A stretch of 64,000 bases of DNA. Source: Brevundimonas bacteroides DSM 4726. GTDB taxonomy: Bacteria; Pseudomonadota; Alphaproteobacteria; Caulobacterales; Caulobacteraceae. The stretch spans positions 1-64,000 of the forward strand of contig NZ_JNIX01000002.1 of NCBI RefSeq assembly GCF_000701445.1. Direction: 5' to 3'. The notes beneath the pieces were generated by a model. That model did not search any database, had not been told where the DNA came from, and worked only from the letters and a program-made list of their open reading frames with translations. The translations under genes and the position numbers were made by a program. Below, piece after piece: positions 18,941-27,431 of the stretch (its first letter is position 1; the number at the start of each line of letters is the position of its first letter).

Positions 18941-19246
18941 TCACCCCAGGATCGCGATCAGGGGGCCAGCGGCCGAGTTGTTGAACAGGATCCGGGCGAA
19001 GTTGAGCAGCAGCAGCAAAACGATCGGCGAGATGTCGATGCCGCCCAGCGGCGGGATGATCCGGCGGAAGGGCTCGAGCAGCGGCCGGGTCACGGCGTCG
19101 AAGAAGGCGGCGACCTGGCTGACGAAGCGGTTGCGGTGATTGATGACGTCGAAGGCGAACAGCCACGACAGGATGGCCGAGATGATGATCGACCAGATCA
19201 TCAGCTGGATGACGGTGTTGACCAGCCAGACGAGGGCCACGCCCAT
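18941..19246 (-). CDS. YggT-family membrane protein
   Basis: A 101-residue protein with two hydrophobic hairpins around the family motif AAFFDAVTRPLLEPFRRIIPPLGGIDISPI. YggT proteins are small inner membrane proteins linked to cell shape, division or osmotic tolerance in some bacteria; the biochemical role is not settled. The gene stands alone here, with a long gene-free stretch upstream. Confidence 0.9.
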   Translation of the reverse strand: MGVALVWLVNTVIQLMIWSIIISAILSWLFAFDVINHRNRFVSQVAAFFDAVTRPLLEPFRRIIPPLGGIDISPIVLLLLLNFARILFNNSAAGPLIAILG

Positions 19247-19378
19247 GAGGTGCTCCAGAGGACAGAGAGATGTGAGACGGTTCTAGCGAGACAGGGCGGA
19301 AAGGGAAATGCGGGGAGATGAGGGGAGCTGCGGCGAGGGTCGGCGTTGTGCGGAGTGTGCGGTCACGGGCCCGCCTCT

Positions 19379-19714
19379 GGCGCCCCGGATCGGGGCGCCT
19401 GTCTCCGCCCAGGAGGCGGAGAGCGGGTGGGGACATGCGCCATCGCTCTTCCGCTGTGAACGGGTGGGAAGGGCGGGCGGAGCAGCCGGGCCTTCGCCCG
19501 GAGACCGTATGGATTTGTGTTTCGGCGAACGCTGACTGCTCCGCGCGGCTGGTCTGCTCGGAAGCGGACGGCCCCGCGTCGCTCGAAGCCGACTGACCGG
19601 GGACCAACGGCCCTGTTAGAGCCTTGCCGCTACTGACGCCTCCGGCGGGAAGGTCGGCGTGCTTGCGAAAGCCGATCCCCTGAACGCGGCAGGTCTTCTG
19701 CCTGCCGCCTTTTT
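19379..19714 (+). ncRNA. candidate structured RNA ending in an intrinsic terminator
   Basis: Three hairpins follow one another on the plus strand: GGCGCCCC/GGGGCGCC with loop GGATC, TCTCCGCC/GGCGGAGA with loop CAGGA, and CCGGGC/GCCCGG with loop CTTC. They are followed by a textbook terminator. No coding gene ends at that terminator, so a non-coding transcript is the simplest reading. It does not match the conserved cores of RNase P RNA, SRP RNA or tmRNA that I can recall. A promoter is not identified. Confidence 0.3.
19685..19714 (+). terminator. intrinsic terminator without an upstream gene
   Basis: Stem GCGGCAGG (19686-19693) pairs with CCTGCCGC (19701-19708), loop of 7, followed by CTTTTT. 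It points along the plus strand, where no protein gene is present upstream; the nearest genes on both sides are on the minus strand. Confidence 0.75.
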
Positions 19715-20075
19715 GGTGGGCTACCGCCTGGAACGCGGTTCCAGGCTACTTGAGCCCGGGACCCTCGCTCCTGACAGGGAACCCACGCCACCCCCTTGAT
19801 CCGGACGCCGGACGACCGCTCTTCACGGCCTCCGGTCATTGGACCTCGGGAGCCCCCGCTCTAACCGCTTCCGCCGCGACAAGCTCGCAAGGCCTTGCGC
19901 CCTTCCCAGGCGACGGAACCGAGAGGGAGGGTAACACACCCCGATATGCGGGCGCGTTCAGGGCTTCTCAAACGGGAGGAGCGCTGGATTCATTGCCGAA
20001 ATCCGGGCGTCGTTGGATGATTGAGAAAAACAGCGCGAGTACTTCCCTCTCCCAGAGGGAGAGGGGCGCAAGGTT

Positions 20076-20945
20076 TCAGTCCCCGCTTTCGCCAAGGATC
20101 GCCTCGATCCCTTCGCGCCAGCTCGGATAGGCCGGACGCCAGCCGAGCTCGGCCTTGGCGCGGGCGTTGGAGAGGCGTTTGGAGTCCAGGTAGAAGCGGC
20201 GCATGGCGTCCGAGACCGAGGGGTCGGTCCAGCAGACCTCGGGTGGTCGGGGCAATCCCATCCGCTCGGCGGCCCATTCCATGACCACGTCGGCCGGAGC
20301 GGGCTCGTCGTCGGCCAGGGTGTAGGCGCGGCCGGGGTTGGGACGGTCCATCGAGGCGAACAGGCCCGACACGGCGTCGTCGACGTGGATGCGATTGAAG
20401 ATCTGGCCCGGCTTTCGCACCAGCCGCGCCGAGCCGTCGCGCAGGCGATCCACCACCGAGCGGCCGGGGCCGTAGATGCCGGGCAGGCGGAAGATATGGA
20501 CCGTCAGGCCCATGCCACGCCCGGCGTCCAGCCAGTCGGCCTCGGCCCGGACCCGGCGCGCGCCCTCCAGCGAGGAGGCGTTCAGTTCGTCGTCCTCGAA
20601 GGCCCAGCCGCCGTCACGGTCGCCGTAGACGGCGGTGGAGGAGACATAGCCGATCCAGTCGGGATAGGCGGCGCTCGCGGCGATGGCCGGAATCAGGGCT
20701 TTCAGACCGGGGCAGCCGGTGGCCTCGGGCGGCGCGGTGACGAGGATGGCCGAGGCCTGGGCCACGGCGGCCTGCAAGGCGGCTTCGTCGGCGGGGTCCA
20801 CGCCTGTGACGTCGGCTGCTTCGAAGGCCGCGCGTCGCCCGGCAACGCGTGAGGTCGCCGCCGCCGTCATGCCACGCCGGATCGCCTCGGCCGCCGCTCG
20901 GCCGCCTACATAGCCGCCGCCGAAGACGAGGAGGGAGCCGGCCAC
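20076..20945 (-). CDS. NAD(P)-binding epimerase/dehydratase-like protein
   Basis: A 289-residue Rossmann-fold protein of the extended SDR type. It begins LLVFGGGYVGGRAAAEAIRRG and has YVSSTAVYGDRDG, FRLPGIYGPGRSVVDRL and NRIHVDDAVSGL. The family (YeeZ-like) has no settled substrate. A GTG at 20945 is chosen because homology begins there and it lies 8 bases after the sqdB stop, suggesting one operon; longer in-frame starts would overlap sqdB. The substrate may be a nucleotide sugar, but this is inferred from the neighbour. Confidence 0.82.
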   Translation of the reverse strand: MAGSLLVFGGGYVGGRAAAEAIRRGMTAAATSRVAGRRAAFEAADVTGVDPADEAALQAAVAQASAILVTAPPEATGCPGLKALIPAIAASAAYPDWIGYVSSTAVYGDRDGGWAFEDDELNASSLEGARRVRAEADWLDAGRGMGLTVHIFRLPGIYGPGRSVVDRLRDGSARLVRKPGQIFNRIHVDDAVSGLFASMDRPNPGRAYTLADDEPAPADVVMEWAAERMGLPRPPEVCWTDPSVSDAMRRFYLDSKRLSNARAKAELGWRPAYPSWREGIEAILGESGD

Positions 20946-20953
20946 GGTCTCGA

Positions 20954-22189
20954 TCAGATCGCCCGGGCGCGCGCTGGGGCGGCGGTCTCGACCGCTCGCA
21001 CAGGCTCGGTCTCCAGCGCTTTGGCCCGGCCCGCGTTCCAGGCCGAGACGCAAGGGATCTTGGTCCGGTCGCAGCGATCGGCGTAGCGGCGGGCGATGCC
21101 GGTCACATCGGCCATCAGGCCCTCGGCGAGGGTGATGGGCTTCAGCCCCAGGTCGCGGAACTGGTCGTTGGCGACGACCAGCTCGTTCTCGTCGGCCTCC
21201 TGGCGCGGATTGGGGACGTTGTGGATTTCGGCGCCGGTCATCTCGGCAACCATGGCGGCGAGGTCGCGCACACGTCGGCTTTCGGTCATCTGGTTCAGGA
21301 TCTTGACCCGGTCACCCCGTTTGGGCGGGTTCTTCAGGGCGAGCTCGACGCAGCGCACCGTGTCCTGGATGTGGATGAAGGCCCGCGTCTGGCCGCCCGA
21401 GCCATGCACCGTCAGGGGATAGCCGACCGCCGCCTGCATCAGGAAGCGGTTCAGCACCGTGCCGTAGTCGCCGTCGTAGTCGAAACGGTTGATGAGGCGC
21501 TCGTCCTGGCGGGTTTCCTCGGTCTGGGCGCCCCAGACGATGCCCTGGTGCAGGTCGGTGATCCGCAGCTGGTCGTTCTTGGCGTAGAACTGGAACAGGA
21601 GCGCGTCCTGCGTCTTGGTCATGTGGTAGATGGAGCCGGGGTTCGGCGGGAACAGGATCTCCTGCTCGGCCGGGCCGAAGTCGGTATCGACCGTGACCTT
21701 CAGATAGCCCTCGGGGATGCGCAGGCCGGCGGTGGTGTAGCCATAGACGCCCATGGTCCCGAGATGCGCCAGATGCACGTCCAACCCGCTCTCGACGATG
21801 GCGGCGAGCAAGTGGTTGGTGGCGTTCAGATTGTTGTCCACCGTGTAGAGCTTGTGCCGGGCCGACTTCATCGAATAGGGCGCGGCGCGCTGTTCGGCGA
21901 AGTGGACGACGCTGTCCGGGCGCTCGGCGCGGATCAGCTCGACCAGGCGGTCGAACTCCTTGCCGACGGTCATGTTGACGAAGCCGATGTCCTTGCCCGA
22001 GACCTCTTTCCAGGCCGCGATACGTTCGCCGATCGGGCGGATCGGGGTCAGGGACTGGACTTCCAGCTCATTGTCGATGTTGCGGCGGCTGAGGTTGTCG
22101 ACGATCACCACGTCCCAGCCGCGCGCCGACAGATGCAGGGCCGTCGGCCAGCCGCAGAAGCCATCGCCGCCCAGAACCAGAACCTTCAT
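20954..22189 (-). CDS. sqdB: UDP-sulfoquinovose synthase
   Basis: A 411-residue SDR enzyme that makes UDP-sulfoquinovose from UDP-glucose and sulfite, the head-group donor of sulfolipid (SQDG). The N-terminus VLVLGGDGFCGWPTALHLS and VIVDNLSRRNID are characteristic, as are VVHFAEQRAAPYSMKS, TMGVYGYTTAGLRIPEGY and YHMTKTQDALLFQFYAKND (catalytic Tyr/Lys). The SQDG glycosyltransferase (sqdX/sqdD) is not adjacent. Sulfolipids are known in Brevundimonas, which supports the genus guess. Confidence 0.95.
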   Translation of the reverse strand: MKVLVLGGDGFCGWPTALHLSARGWDVVIVDNLSRRNIDNELEVQSLTPIRPIGERIAAWKEVSGKDIGFVNMTVGKEFDRLVELIRAERPDSVVHFAEQRAAPYSMKSARHKLYTVDNNLNATNHLLAAIVESGLDVHLAHLGTMGVYGYTTAGLRIPEGYLKVTVDTDFGPAEQEILFPPNPGSIYHMTKTQDALLFQFYAKNDQLRITDLHQGIVWGAQTEETRQDERLINRFDYDGDYGTVLNRFLMQAAVGYPLTVHGSGGQTRAFIHIQDTVRCVELALKNPPKRGDRVKILNQMTESRRVRDLAAMVAEMTGAEIHNVPNPRQEADENELVVANDQFRDLGLKPITLAEGLMADVTGIARRYADRCDRTKIPCVSAWNAGRAKALETEPVRAVETAAPARARAI

Positions 22190-22267
22190 CGTCGCCGTTT
22201 CCTCTTGTTGGTTCCGTCCTGACTAGCGGAACGGGCGGCGAGGGCAAAGCCTGGCGTGGTGTCGTTC

Positions 22268-22843
22268 CTAGCGCGGCGCGCGCTTGGCCAGGATGCGCTG
22301 CAGAGTCCGACGGTGCATCCCCAGGCGACGGGCCGTCTCAGAGACATTGTGGTCGCAGAGCTCATAGACGCGCTGGATGTGCTCCCAGCGGACCCGGTCG
22401 GCGCTCATCGGGTTCTCGGGCGGCTCGGGCGCGTCGCCGGTGGCCAGAAGCGCCTTGACCACGTCGTCGGCGTCGGCGGGCTTGGACAGATAGTCGACAG
22501 CCCCGGCCTTGACCGCCGCGACCGCCGTGGCGATCGCGCCGTAGCCGGTCAGCATGACGATGCGGGCGTCCTCGCGCCGGTCACGGATGGTCTCGACCAC
22601 CTTGAGGCCGTTGCCGTCCTCCAGCCGCATGTCCAGAACCGCGAAGGCGGGCTGTTTGGCGCGGAGCGCCTCATTGGCCTCAGCGACAGAAGAGACGGTC
22701 GTGACCTCGAAGCCGCGCGATTCCAGGGCCCGGCCCAGGCGGGTGCGCAGGGCCTGATCGTCGTCCAGCAGGAGGAGCGAGCGATCCTCCAGGGCGGCGA
22801 TGCGCTCTTCGACGGACGGGTTGGCGGCGGCGGCGGTGGCCAT
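22268..22843 (-). CDS. regA: RegA/PrrA/ActR-type redox response regulator
   Basis: A 191-residue regulator. The receiver domain (about 20-135) has the acidic pair LLLDDDQ, phospho-acceptor Asp in AVLDMRLEDG and the Lys in YLSKPAD. The C-terminal Fis-type helix-turn-helix is almost invariant in this family (SETARRLGMHRRTLQRILAKRAP). With the kinase just upstream it should control respiratory, redox and energy genes in response to the quinone pool. The kinase gene stop is 85 bases upstream. Confidence 0.93.
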   Translation of the reverse strand: MATAAAANPSVEERIAALEDRSLLLLDDDQALRTRLGRALESRGFEVTTVSSVAEANEALRAKQPAFAVLDMRLEDGNGLKVVETIRDRREDARIVMLTGYGAIATAVAAVKAGAVDYLSKPADADDVVKALLATGDAPEPPENPMSADRVRWEHIQRVYELCDHNVSETARRLGMHRRTLQRILAKRAPR

Positions 22844-22928
22844 GACGGTGTTCTCCCTTGCCGCCGAAGTCGGCGGTTACCGCTGGAATTTCAAGCGGTG
22901 CGGCGATGCGTCGCCTTCGGACAGTCTA

Positions 22929-24380
22929 TCACGCTTCGAGCGCTTCGCGCGGCCAGCGGATGGTGACCCGCGCGCCGCGGTTGCCGCCGGGGCCGCCGTC
23001 GCCGTGGCCGACCGCCACCTGACCGCCGGTGCGTTCCAGGAGCGTCCGGGCGATGAAGAAGCCCAGGCCCATGCCGCCCTGGCTGGGCGCGATCTCGGCC
23101 AGAGGAGGCGCGACCACAGGACGGCCCTTCTTGACGTTGCGGCTGGCGTCGCGGGCGGCGGCGAGCTGCTTGGCCACGGCCTGGCGGGTCTTGCTGTTGG
23201 GCCGGGAGGTCACATAGGGCTCGCCCAGACGAGGCAGGATGTCGGGCGCGAAGCCGGGCCCGTCGTCGATGACCGTGACGGTGATCCAGCGCTCGCCCGC
23301 GCGGCCCTCGACCCGCACGGAGGAGGCGGCGAAGTCGGCGGCGTTCTCGACGATGGCGGACAGGCCGTGGACGACCTCGGCGAAGCGCTTGACCCGGGGC
23401 TCCTCGACGCCGGGCGGGGTCTCCACCGAGACGGTGATGGCGATGTCGAAGCCCTCGTGGGGCTCGACGACCTCGTTCAGAAGGGCCTTTAGACCGATAT
23501 CGACATAGAGCTGGTCGCCGTCCTCGGGCCGGGTGGAGAGGCGTTTCAGGATGTCGCGGCAGCGGTCGGCCTGGCTGAGCAGCAGGCGGGCGTCCTCCGC
23601 GACCGCGCCGTCGGGCGGGGAGGCGCGAAGCAGCTCCTTGGCGACGACCTGGATGGTGGCGAGCGGCGTGCCCAGTTCGTGCGCCGCCGCCGCCGCCAAC
23701 CCGCCGAGCGCCGCCAGCCTCTGTTCGCGCTGGAGCACGTCCTGGGTGGTGGCCAGCGCCAGTTCCAGCGTCTCGGCCTCCGCCGCCACGCGCCAGGCGT
23801 AGGCGGCGGTGAAGACGACGCCGGTGACCAGGGCCAGACCGATGCCGAAGCGATAGAGCGCCGGCAGCTCCAGCTTGGTCCCCGCCTGCCACGGCAGGGG
23901 CATGGACCAGAAGAACAGGGCGATGGTGGCGATGAGCACCAAGAGGCCGAGGAACAGCGCCTGACGCCCCGGCAGTGACGCCGCCGCGACCGTCACCGGC
24001 GCGACCAGCAGCAGGCAGAAGGGGTTCTCCAGCCCGCCGGTGAAGGCGAGCAAAGCCGTTAGCTGCAGGATGTCGAAGCCGAGGTGGATGGCCGTCAGCC
24101 GGCCGTCGGGCAGGCGGCCGTCGACCTGACGCAGGCGCGACATGGCGATCAGGTTGACGACCACGCTGGCGAAGATGACCGCCAGGCACTCCCACAGCGG
24201 CAGGGGGAAGTGCAGGCCGGCGACCAGCACGATCACGGTCGCCGTCTGGCCGGCGATGGCCAGCCAGCGCAGGATGATGAGGGTACGAAGGCTCAGGCCC
24301 CGGCTGCGGCGCGGCAGGCCGGGCCGACCGCCGGGGGCGACGAGGGGCTGCGACGAGAGGCTGGCTTCGCTTGAACTCAC
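22929..24380 (-). CDS. regB: RegB/PrrB/ActS-type redox sensor histidine kinase
   Basis: A membrane kinase of 483 residues from the GTG at 24380; the frame is open further upstream but would overlap the divergent SCO1 gene. Six hydrophobic segments lie between about 30 and 195, with the quinone-binding motif GGLENPF at 115-121. The H-box AAAAAHELGTPLATIQ carries His234, and Cys274 in QADRCRDIL is placed like the redox-active Cys of RegB (position judged by eye). The ATPase part has ENAADFA and DDGPGFAPDIL. Paired with regA and a divergent SCO1, as in Rhodobacter. Confidence 0.93.
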   Translation of the reverse strand: MSSSEASLSSQPLVAPGGRPGLPRRSRGLSLRTLIILRWLAIAGQTATVIVLVAGLHFPLPLWECLAVIFASVVVNLIAMSRLRQVDGRLPDGRLTAIHLGFDILQLTALLAFTGGLENPFCLLLVAPVTVAAASLPGRQALFLGLLVLIATIALFFWSMPLPWQAGTKLELPALYRFGIGLALVTGVVFTAAYAWRVAAEAETLELALATTQDVLQREQRLAALGGLAAAAAHELGTPLATIQVVAKELLRASPPDGAVAEDARLLLSQADRCRDILKRLSTRPEDGDQLYVDIGLKALLNEVVEPHEGFDIAITVSVETPPGVEEPRVKRFAEVVHGLSAIVENAADFAASSVRVEGRAGERWITVTVIDDGPGFAPDILPRLGEPYVTSRPNSKTRQAVAKQLAAARDASRNVKKGRPVVAPPLAEIAPSQGGMGLGFFIARTLLERTGGQVAVGHGDGGPGGNRGARVTIRWPREALEA

Positions 24381-24435
24381 GACCGGTCTATAGACCGCGC
24401 CCGCCCCGCTGTCGGCCCCTTCGTCCGGAGACACG

Positions 24436-25059
24436 ATGCCACGCCGTTCCATCCTGCTGTTCGCGGGCGCCTGCATCGCCATCGCCACGGCCCTCGCCAC
24501 CGTCACCGTAATCGTCGTGACGGGTCGGGAGCGCGCCGAGGCCGTGGCGGAAGGGACCGCGACCGGCCAGCCCAGCGTCGGCGGGCCGTTCCAACTGGTG
24601 AACAAGGAGGGTCAGGCGGTGGATCAGAGTCTGCTGAATGGCAAATGGAGCCTTGTGTTCTTTGGCTTCACCTACTGCCCCGACTTCTGCCCCACGACGC
24701 TGACGGCGCTGGAGGCCACGCGCGAGCGGCTGGGCGACGCGGCGGACGATCTACAGATCGTCTTCGTCTCGATCGATCCGGAGCGCGACACGCCCCAGGC
24801 GCTCAAGGACTATCTGTCGTCGGACGGCTTCCCGCCCGGCGTGATCGGGCTGACGGGGTCGGAGGAGCAGGTCGCGGCGGCCGCGCGGGCCTATCGCGCC
24901 TTCTACGAGAAGGTCGGCGAGGGCGAGGATTACACCATGAACCACTCGCTGACGGTCTATCTGATGGGCCCGGACGGGCGGTTCCGCTCCGCCATCGCCC
25001 ATGATCTCGGACCGGAGCGGTCGGCGGAGCTGGTCCGGCGAGTGATGGCGCGAGGATAG
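24436..25059 (+). CDS. SCO1/SenC/PrrC-family copper chaperone
   Basis: A 207-residue membrane-anchored thioredoxin-fold protein. One N-terminal hydrophobic segment (about 6-29) should anchor it facing the periplasm. The copper ligands are present: Cys81 and Cys85 in TYCPDFCP and a His in MNHSLTVYLM (about 173). These proteins deliver copper to the CuA site of cytochrome c oxidase. It is divergent from regB across 55 bases, so the two share a promoter region and may be co-controlled by RegA. Confidence 0.92.
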   Translation: MPRRSILLFAGACIAIATALATVTVIVVTGRERAEAVAEGTATGQPSVGGPFQLVNKEGQAVDQSLLNGKWSLVFFGFTYCPDFCPTTLTALEATRERLGDAADDLQIVFVSIDPERDTPQALKDYLSSDGFPPGVIGLTGSEEQVAAAARAYRAFYEKVGEGEDYTMNHSLTVYLMGPDGRFRSAIAHDLGPERSAELVRRVMARG

Positions 25060-25068
25060 CGAGAGACG

Positions 25069-25172
25069 GATCAGGGATCAGGGATTGGGGATTGGAGACC
25101 GGCCGCTTGCGGTCATGCATGACCTGCGACCGGCTTGAGCCCGGTGGCTCTAATCCCTAATCCCTAATCCCC
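25069..25172. repeat. heptamer arrays in inverted orientation between SCO1 and HAD genes
   Basis: The left array (25069-25097) has four units of GGGATCA/GGGATTG; the right array (25151-25171) has three TAATCCC units, the inverse. Between them is an imperfect palindrome around GACCGGCCGC and GCGACCGGC. The arrangement matches 15960-16052. It lies just after the SCO1 stop and could act as a transcription end or RNA stability hairpin. Confidence 0.65.
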
Positions 25173-25194
25173 ACCGTCCGACTTCGGAGGCCGC

Positions 25195-26046
25195 ATGGCC
25201 GACCTGCTCAAGACCGCCCTGATCTACGACTTCGACGGCACGCTCGCGCGTGGGAACATGCAGGAAGTGACCTTCATCCCGTCGGTGGGCATGGGGGTCG
25301 GCGACTTCTGGGGCGAGGCGGACCGGCTGACGCGCGCCGCCGACGGCGACAACATCCTGATGTACATGCAATTGATGCTGCAGCGGGCGCGGGAGAACGG
25401 CCAGCCCGTGACCAAGCGGCTGCTCAAGGAGCACGGCGAGGACGTCAAGCTGTTCGACGGGCTGAAGTCCGACCTGACGGGGCGGGGCTGGTTCGACCGC
25501 ATCGACGCGATCGGGCGCAAGTATGGCCTGGAGATCGAGCACTACATCATCTCGGCCGGGCTGGAGGAGATGATCGAGGGCTGCCCGATCCGGCCGGCCT
25601 TCCGGCACGTCTTCGCCTCCAAGTTCGCCTATGACGACCACGGCGTGGCGATCTGGCCGGCGGTGGGCGTCAACTACACGACCAAGACCCAGTACCTGTT
25701 CCGCATCAACAAGGGCGTGCTGAACCACTGGGAGCACGACAAGATCAACAAGTTCATGGCCGACGAGGATCGGCCGGTGCCGTTCGAGCGGATGATCTTC
25801 CTGGGCGACGGCGACACCGACGTGCCGACCATGAAGATGATGCACACCAAGGGCGGCTTCTCGATCGCGGTCTATGATCCCCGCAACTCCGAGCGCGACC
25901 AGGAGAAGATCTACGGCCTGATCTCGGAGGACCGGGTGAACTTCGTGGCGGCCGCCGACTATCGGGAGGGCCAGCCGCTGGACCTGATCGTCAAGGGGCT
26001 GCTCGGCCGCATCGCCATCAACGCCGGGACGATGGCGGAGGTCTGA
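25195..26046 (+). CDS. HAD-superfamily hydrolase
   Basis: A 283-residue protein with HAD motif I IYDFDGTLA (Asp12, Asp14), a Ser in YIISAGLEEM (motif II region), and motif IV MIFLGDGDTDVPTMK. It has a long insert between motifs I and II. The substrate is unknown; phosphatase activity is the family expectation. GGAGG precedes the ATG. It is followed 3 bases after its stop by a convergent gene. Confidence 0.85.
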   Translation: MADLLKTALIYDFDGTLARGNMQEVTFIPSVGMGVGDFWGEADRLTRAADGDNILMYMQLMLQRARENGQPVTKRLLKEHGEDVKLFDGLKSDLTGRGWFDRIDAIGRKYGLEIEHYIISAGLEEMIEGCPIRPAFRHVFASKFAYDDHGVAIWPAVGVNYTTKTQYLFRINKGVLNHWEHDKINKFMADEDRPVPFERMIFLGDGDTDVPTMKMMHTKGGFSIAVYDPRNSERDQEKIYGLISEDRVNFVAAADYREGQPLDLIVKGLLGRIAINAGTMAEV

Positions 26047-26049
26047 GGC

Positions 26050-26406
26050 TCAGCCGGTGGCGGCGTCGGCCTCGTCGTCGCGCTTGCCTTCGACCGGGTC
26101 CTGATCGCCGTCGCCGGGCGTCACGCCGGTGTTCTCGATGGGGTCGGGATCGACGCCCGAGGGCGACTGGGGGTCGGCGAAGGCGCGGCCCTCGTCGGCA
26201 AGGGCCTGGTTGATCGCGGCCTGATCGGGATCGATGTCCGACCCCGAGGCCGACCCGCCCCGGATCGAACCCGCGCGTGTGTCGGAGCCCATGTCGCTGC
26301 CGGACAGGGCCTCGACCAGCGCATCGCGGCTGCGGCCGAGGTCCGGGCGTTCGCCCATGTCGTCGGCTTCGCGGGCTTCGGGACTGTCGGGTCTGGCGTC
26401 GGTCAT
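26050..26406 (-). CDS. small acidic protein of unknown function
   Basis: A 118-residue protein very rich in Asp, Gly, Ser, Pro and Ala (GVDPDPIENTGVTPGDGDQD), with no hydrophobic core and probably disordered. Its ATG overlaps the stop of the LysR gene by 4 bases (ATGA), so it is likely co-translated. I recognise no family. Coding status is supported by the overlap and by an uninterrupted acidic frame, but not by homology. Confidence 0.55.
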   Translation of the reverse strand: MTDARPDSPEAREADDMGERPDLGRSRDALVEALSGSDMGSDTRAGSIRGGSASGSDIDPDQAAINQALADEGRAFADPQSPSGVDPDPIENTGVTPGDGDQDPVEGKRDDEADAATG

Positions 26407-27335
26407 CGGATCGCTCCTTCGCCAGAGGAAGCGTCGCCGGACCCGGCCGGTTCCCTCCTTCGGGCCCGGAGGAAGTCGACGAAGGCCTTGAGCGCCGGCG
26501 GCGGGTGACGTCGCGAGGGGTAGTATAGGAACGGACCGTCGAACGGCTGCTGCCAGTCGTCCAGCACGGCGACCAGCCGGCCAGCGGCCAGGTCGTCCCG
26601 CGCCCAGGCCTCGAAGGTTGCGAAGAAGCCCAGGCCGTCGCGCGCGGCATGCAGGCCGAGGTCCGCCGAGGTGACGGTCAGACGCCCCTGCGGCTGGAAG
26701 CGGATGACCTCGCTCGCCTTCTCGAACTCCCAGGCGATCAGGCCGCCCGGCAGGCGCAGCCGGATGGCGGGCAGGGTCCGCAGCTGGTCCGGATGGGCGG
26801 GCATTCCGACGCGCGCGATCAGAGACGGCGCGGCGACCAGGACGAAGCGTTCGGGTCCGCCCAGCGGAACCGCGATCATGTCCCTGGCCAGCGCCTCGCC
26901 GTAGCGGACGCCCGCGTCGAAACCGTCGGCGACGACCTCGGTGAAGGCGTTGTCGAACAGGACCTCCATCGACACGCCCGGATGGGCCGCCATGAAGGGA
27001 CCCAGCAGCGGGCCGAGCGCGATTTCGGCGGCATCCGGCGCATTGATCCGCAGCCGCCCCACCGGCGCGTCGGCGGCCAGGCCGACCGCGGCGACCGCGC
27101 CCTCGATGTCGGCCAACGCCGGCGCGATGCGGGCCAAGAGCGCCTCGCCAGCCTCCGTCGGGCTGACGCTGCGGGTGGTGCGGTTGAGCAGGCGGGCGCC
27201 CAGAGCGTCCTCCAGCGCCCGGATGCGCTCGGACAGGCCCGACGGCGACAGCCCCGCCTCGGCCGCGGCCTTGCGAAAGCCCCGGTGCCGGGCGACGGCG
27301 GCGAGCAGGGCCAGATCATCGAGGGACGGCGTCAT
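26403..27335 (-). CDS. LysR-family transcriptional regulator
   Basis: A regulator of 310 residues from the ATG at 27335 (318 from an upstream ATG at 27359). The N-terminal HTH reads [24 protein letters not shown] and is followed by [15 protein letters not shown]. The rest is a periplasmic-binding-like effector domain ([18 protein letters not shown] onward) typical of the AaeR/DsdC-like group. It is divergent from the aldo/keto reductase with about 100 bases between, the usual layout for a LysR regulator and its target. A GTGAG/CTCAC inverted repeat lies at about 27401-27415. Confidence 0.9.
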   Translation of the reverse strand: MTPSLDDLALLAAVARHRGFRKAAAEAGLSPSGLSERIRALEDALGARLLNRTTRSVSPTEAGEALLARIAPALADIEGAVAAVGLAADAPVGRLRINAPDAAEIALGPLLGPFMAAHPGVSMEVLFDNAFTEVVADGFDAGVRYGEALARDMIAVPLGGPERFVLVAAPSLIARVGMPAHPDQLRTLPAIRLRLPGGLIAWEFEKASEVIRFQPQGRLTVTSADLGLHAARDGLGFFATFEAWARDDLAAGRLVAVLDDWQQPFDGPFLYYPSRRHPPPALKAFVDFLRARRREPAGSGDASSGEGAIR

Positions 27336-27431
27336 TGTTCGCTGATCCGCACAGTTCATGCGGAGATTGCCGGATTATCGAACAAGGAGGCAAGGCGTAG
27401 TGAGACGGCCTCACTTCAGAGGAGCGACGCC

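Larger units (their letters stand above)
19247..20075. other. 830-base gene-free region with several hairpins
   Basis: No convincing gene on either strand: open frames here lack recognisable sequence and ribosome sites. It contains hairpins at 19379-19399, 19402-19422 and 19486-19501, an intrinsic terminator at 19685-19714, a further perfect 9-bp stem (GCCTGGAAC/GTTCCAGGC, 19726-19746) and a 9-bp palindrome (CCCTCTCCC-AGA-GGGAGAGGG, 20045-20065). The last lies just beyond the stop of the gene at 20076-20945 and may end that transcript. Confidence 0.6.

Noticed and set aside
19308-19607. Several open frames of 75-240 codons on both strands in the gene-free region
   Set aside because: They are Arg/Pro/Gly-rich, typical of non-coding GC-rich DNA, overlap each other and cover the hairpins; no domain is recognisable.
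26649-27431. Long in-frame extension upstream of the aldo/keto reductase
   Set aside because: It is antisense to the LysR gene, which has clear homology; the reductase homology starts exactly at the ATG at 27432.
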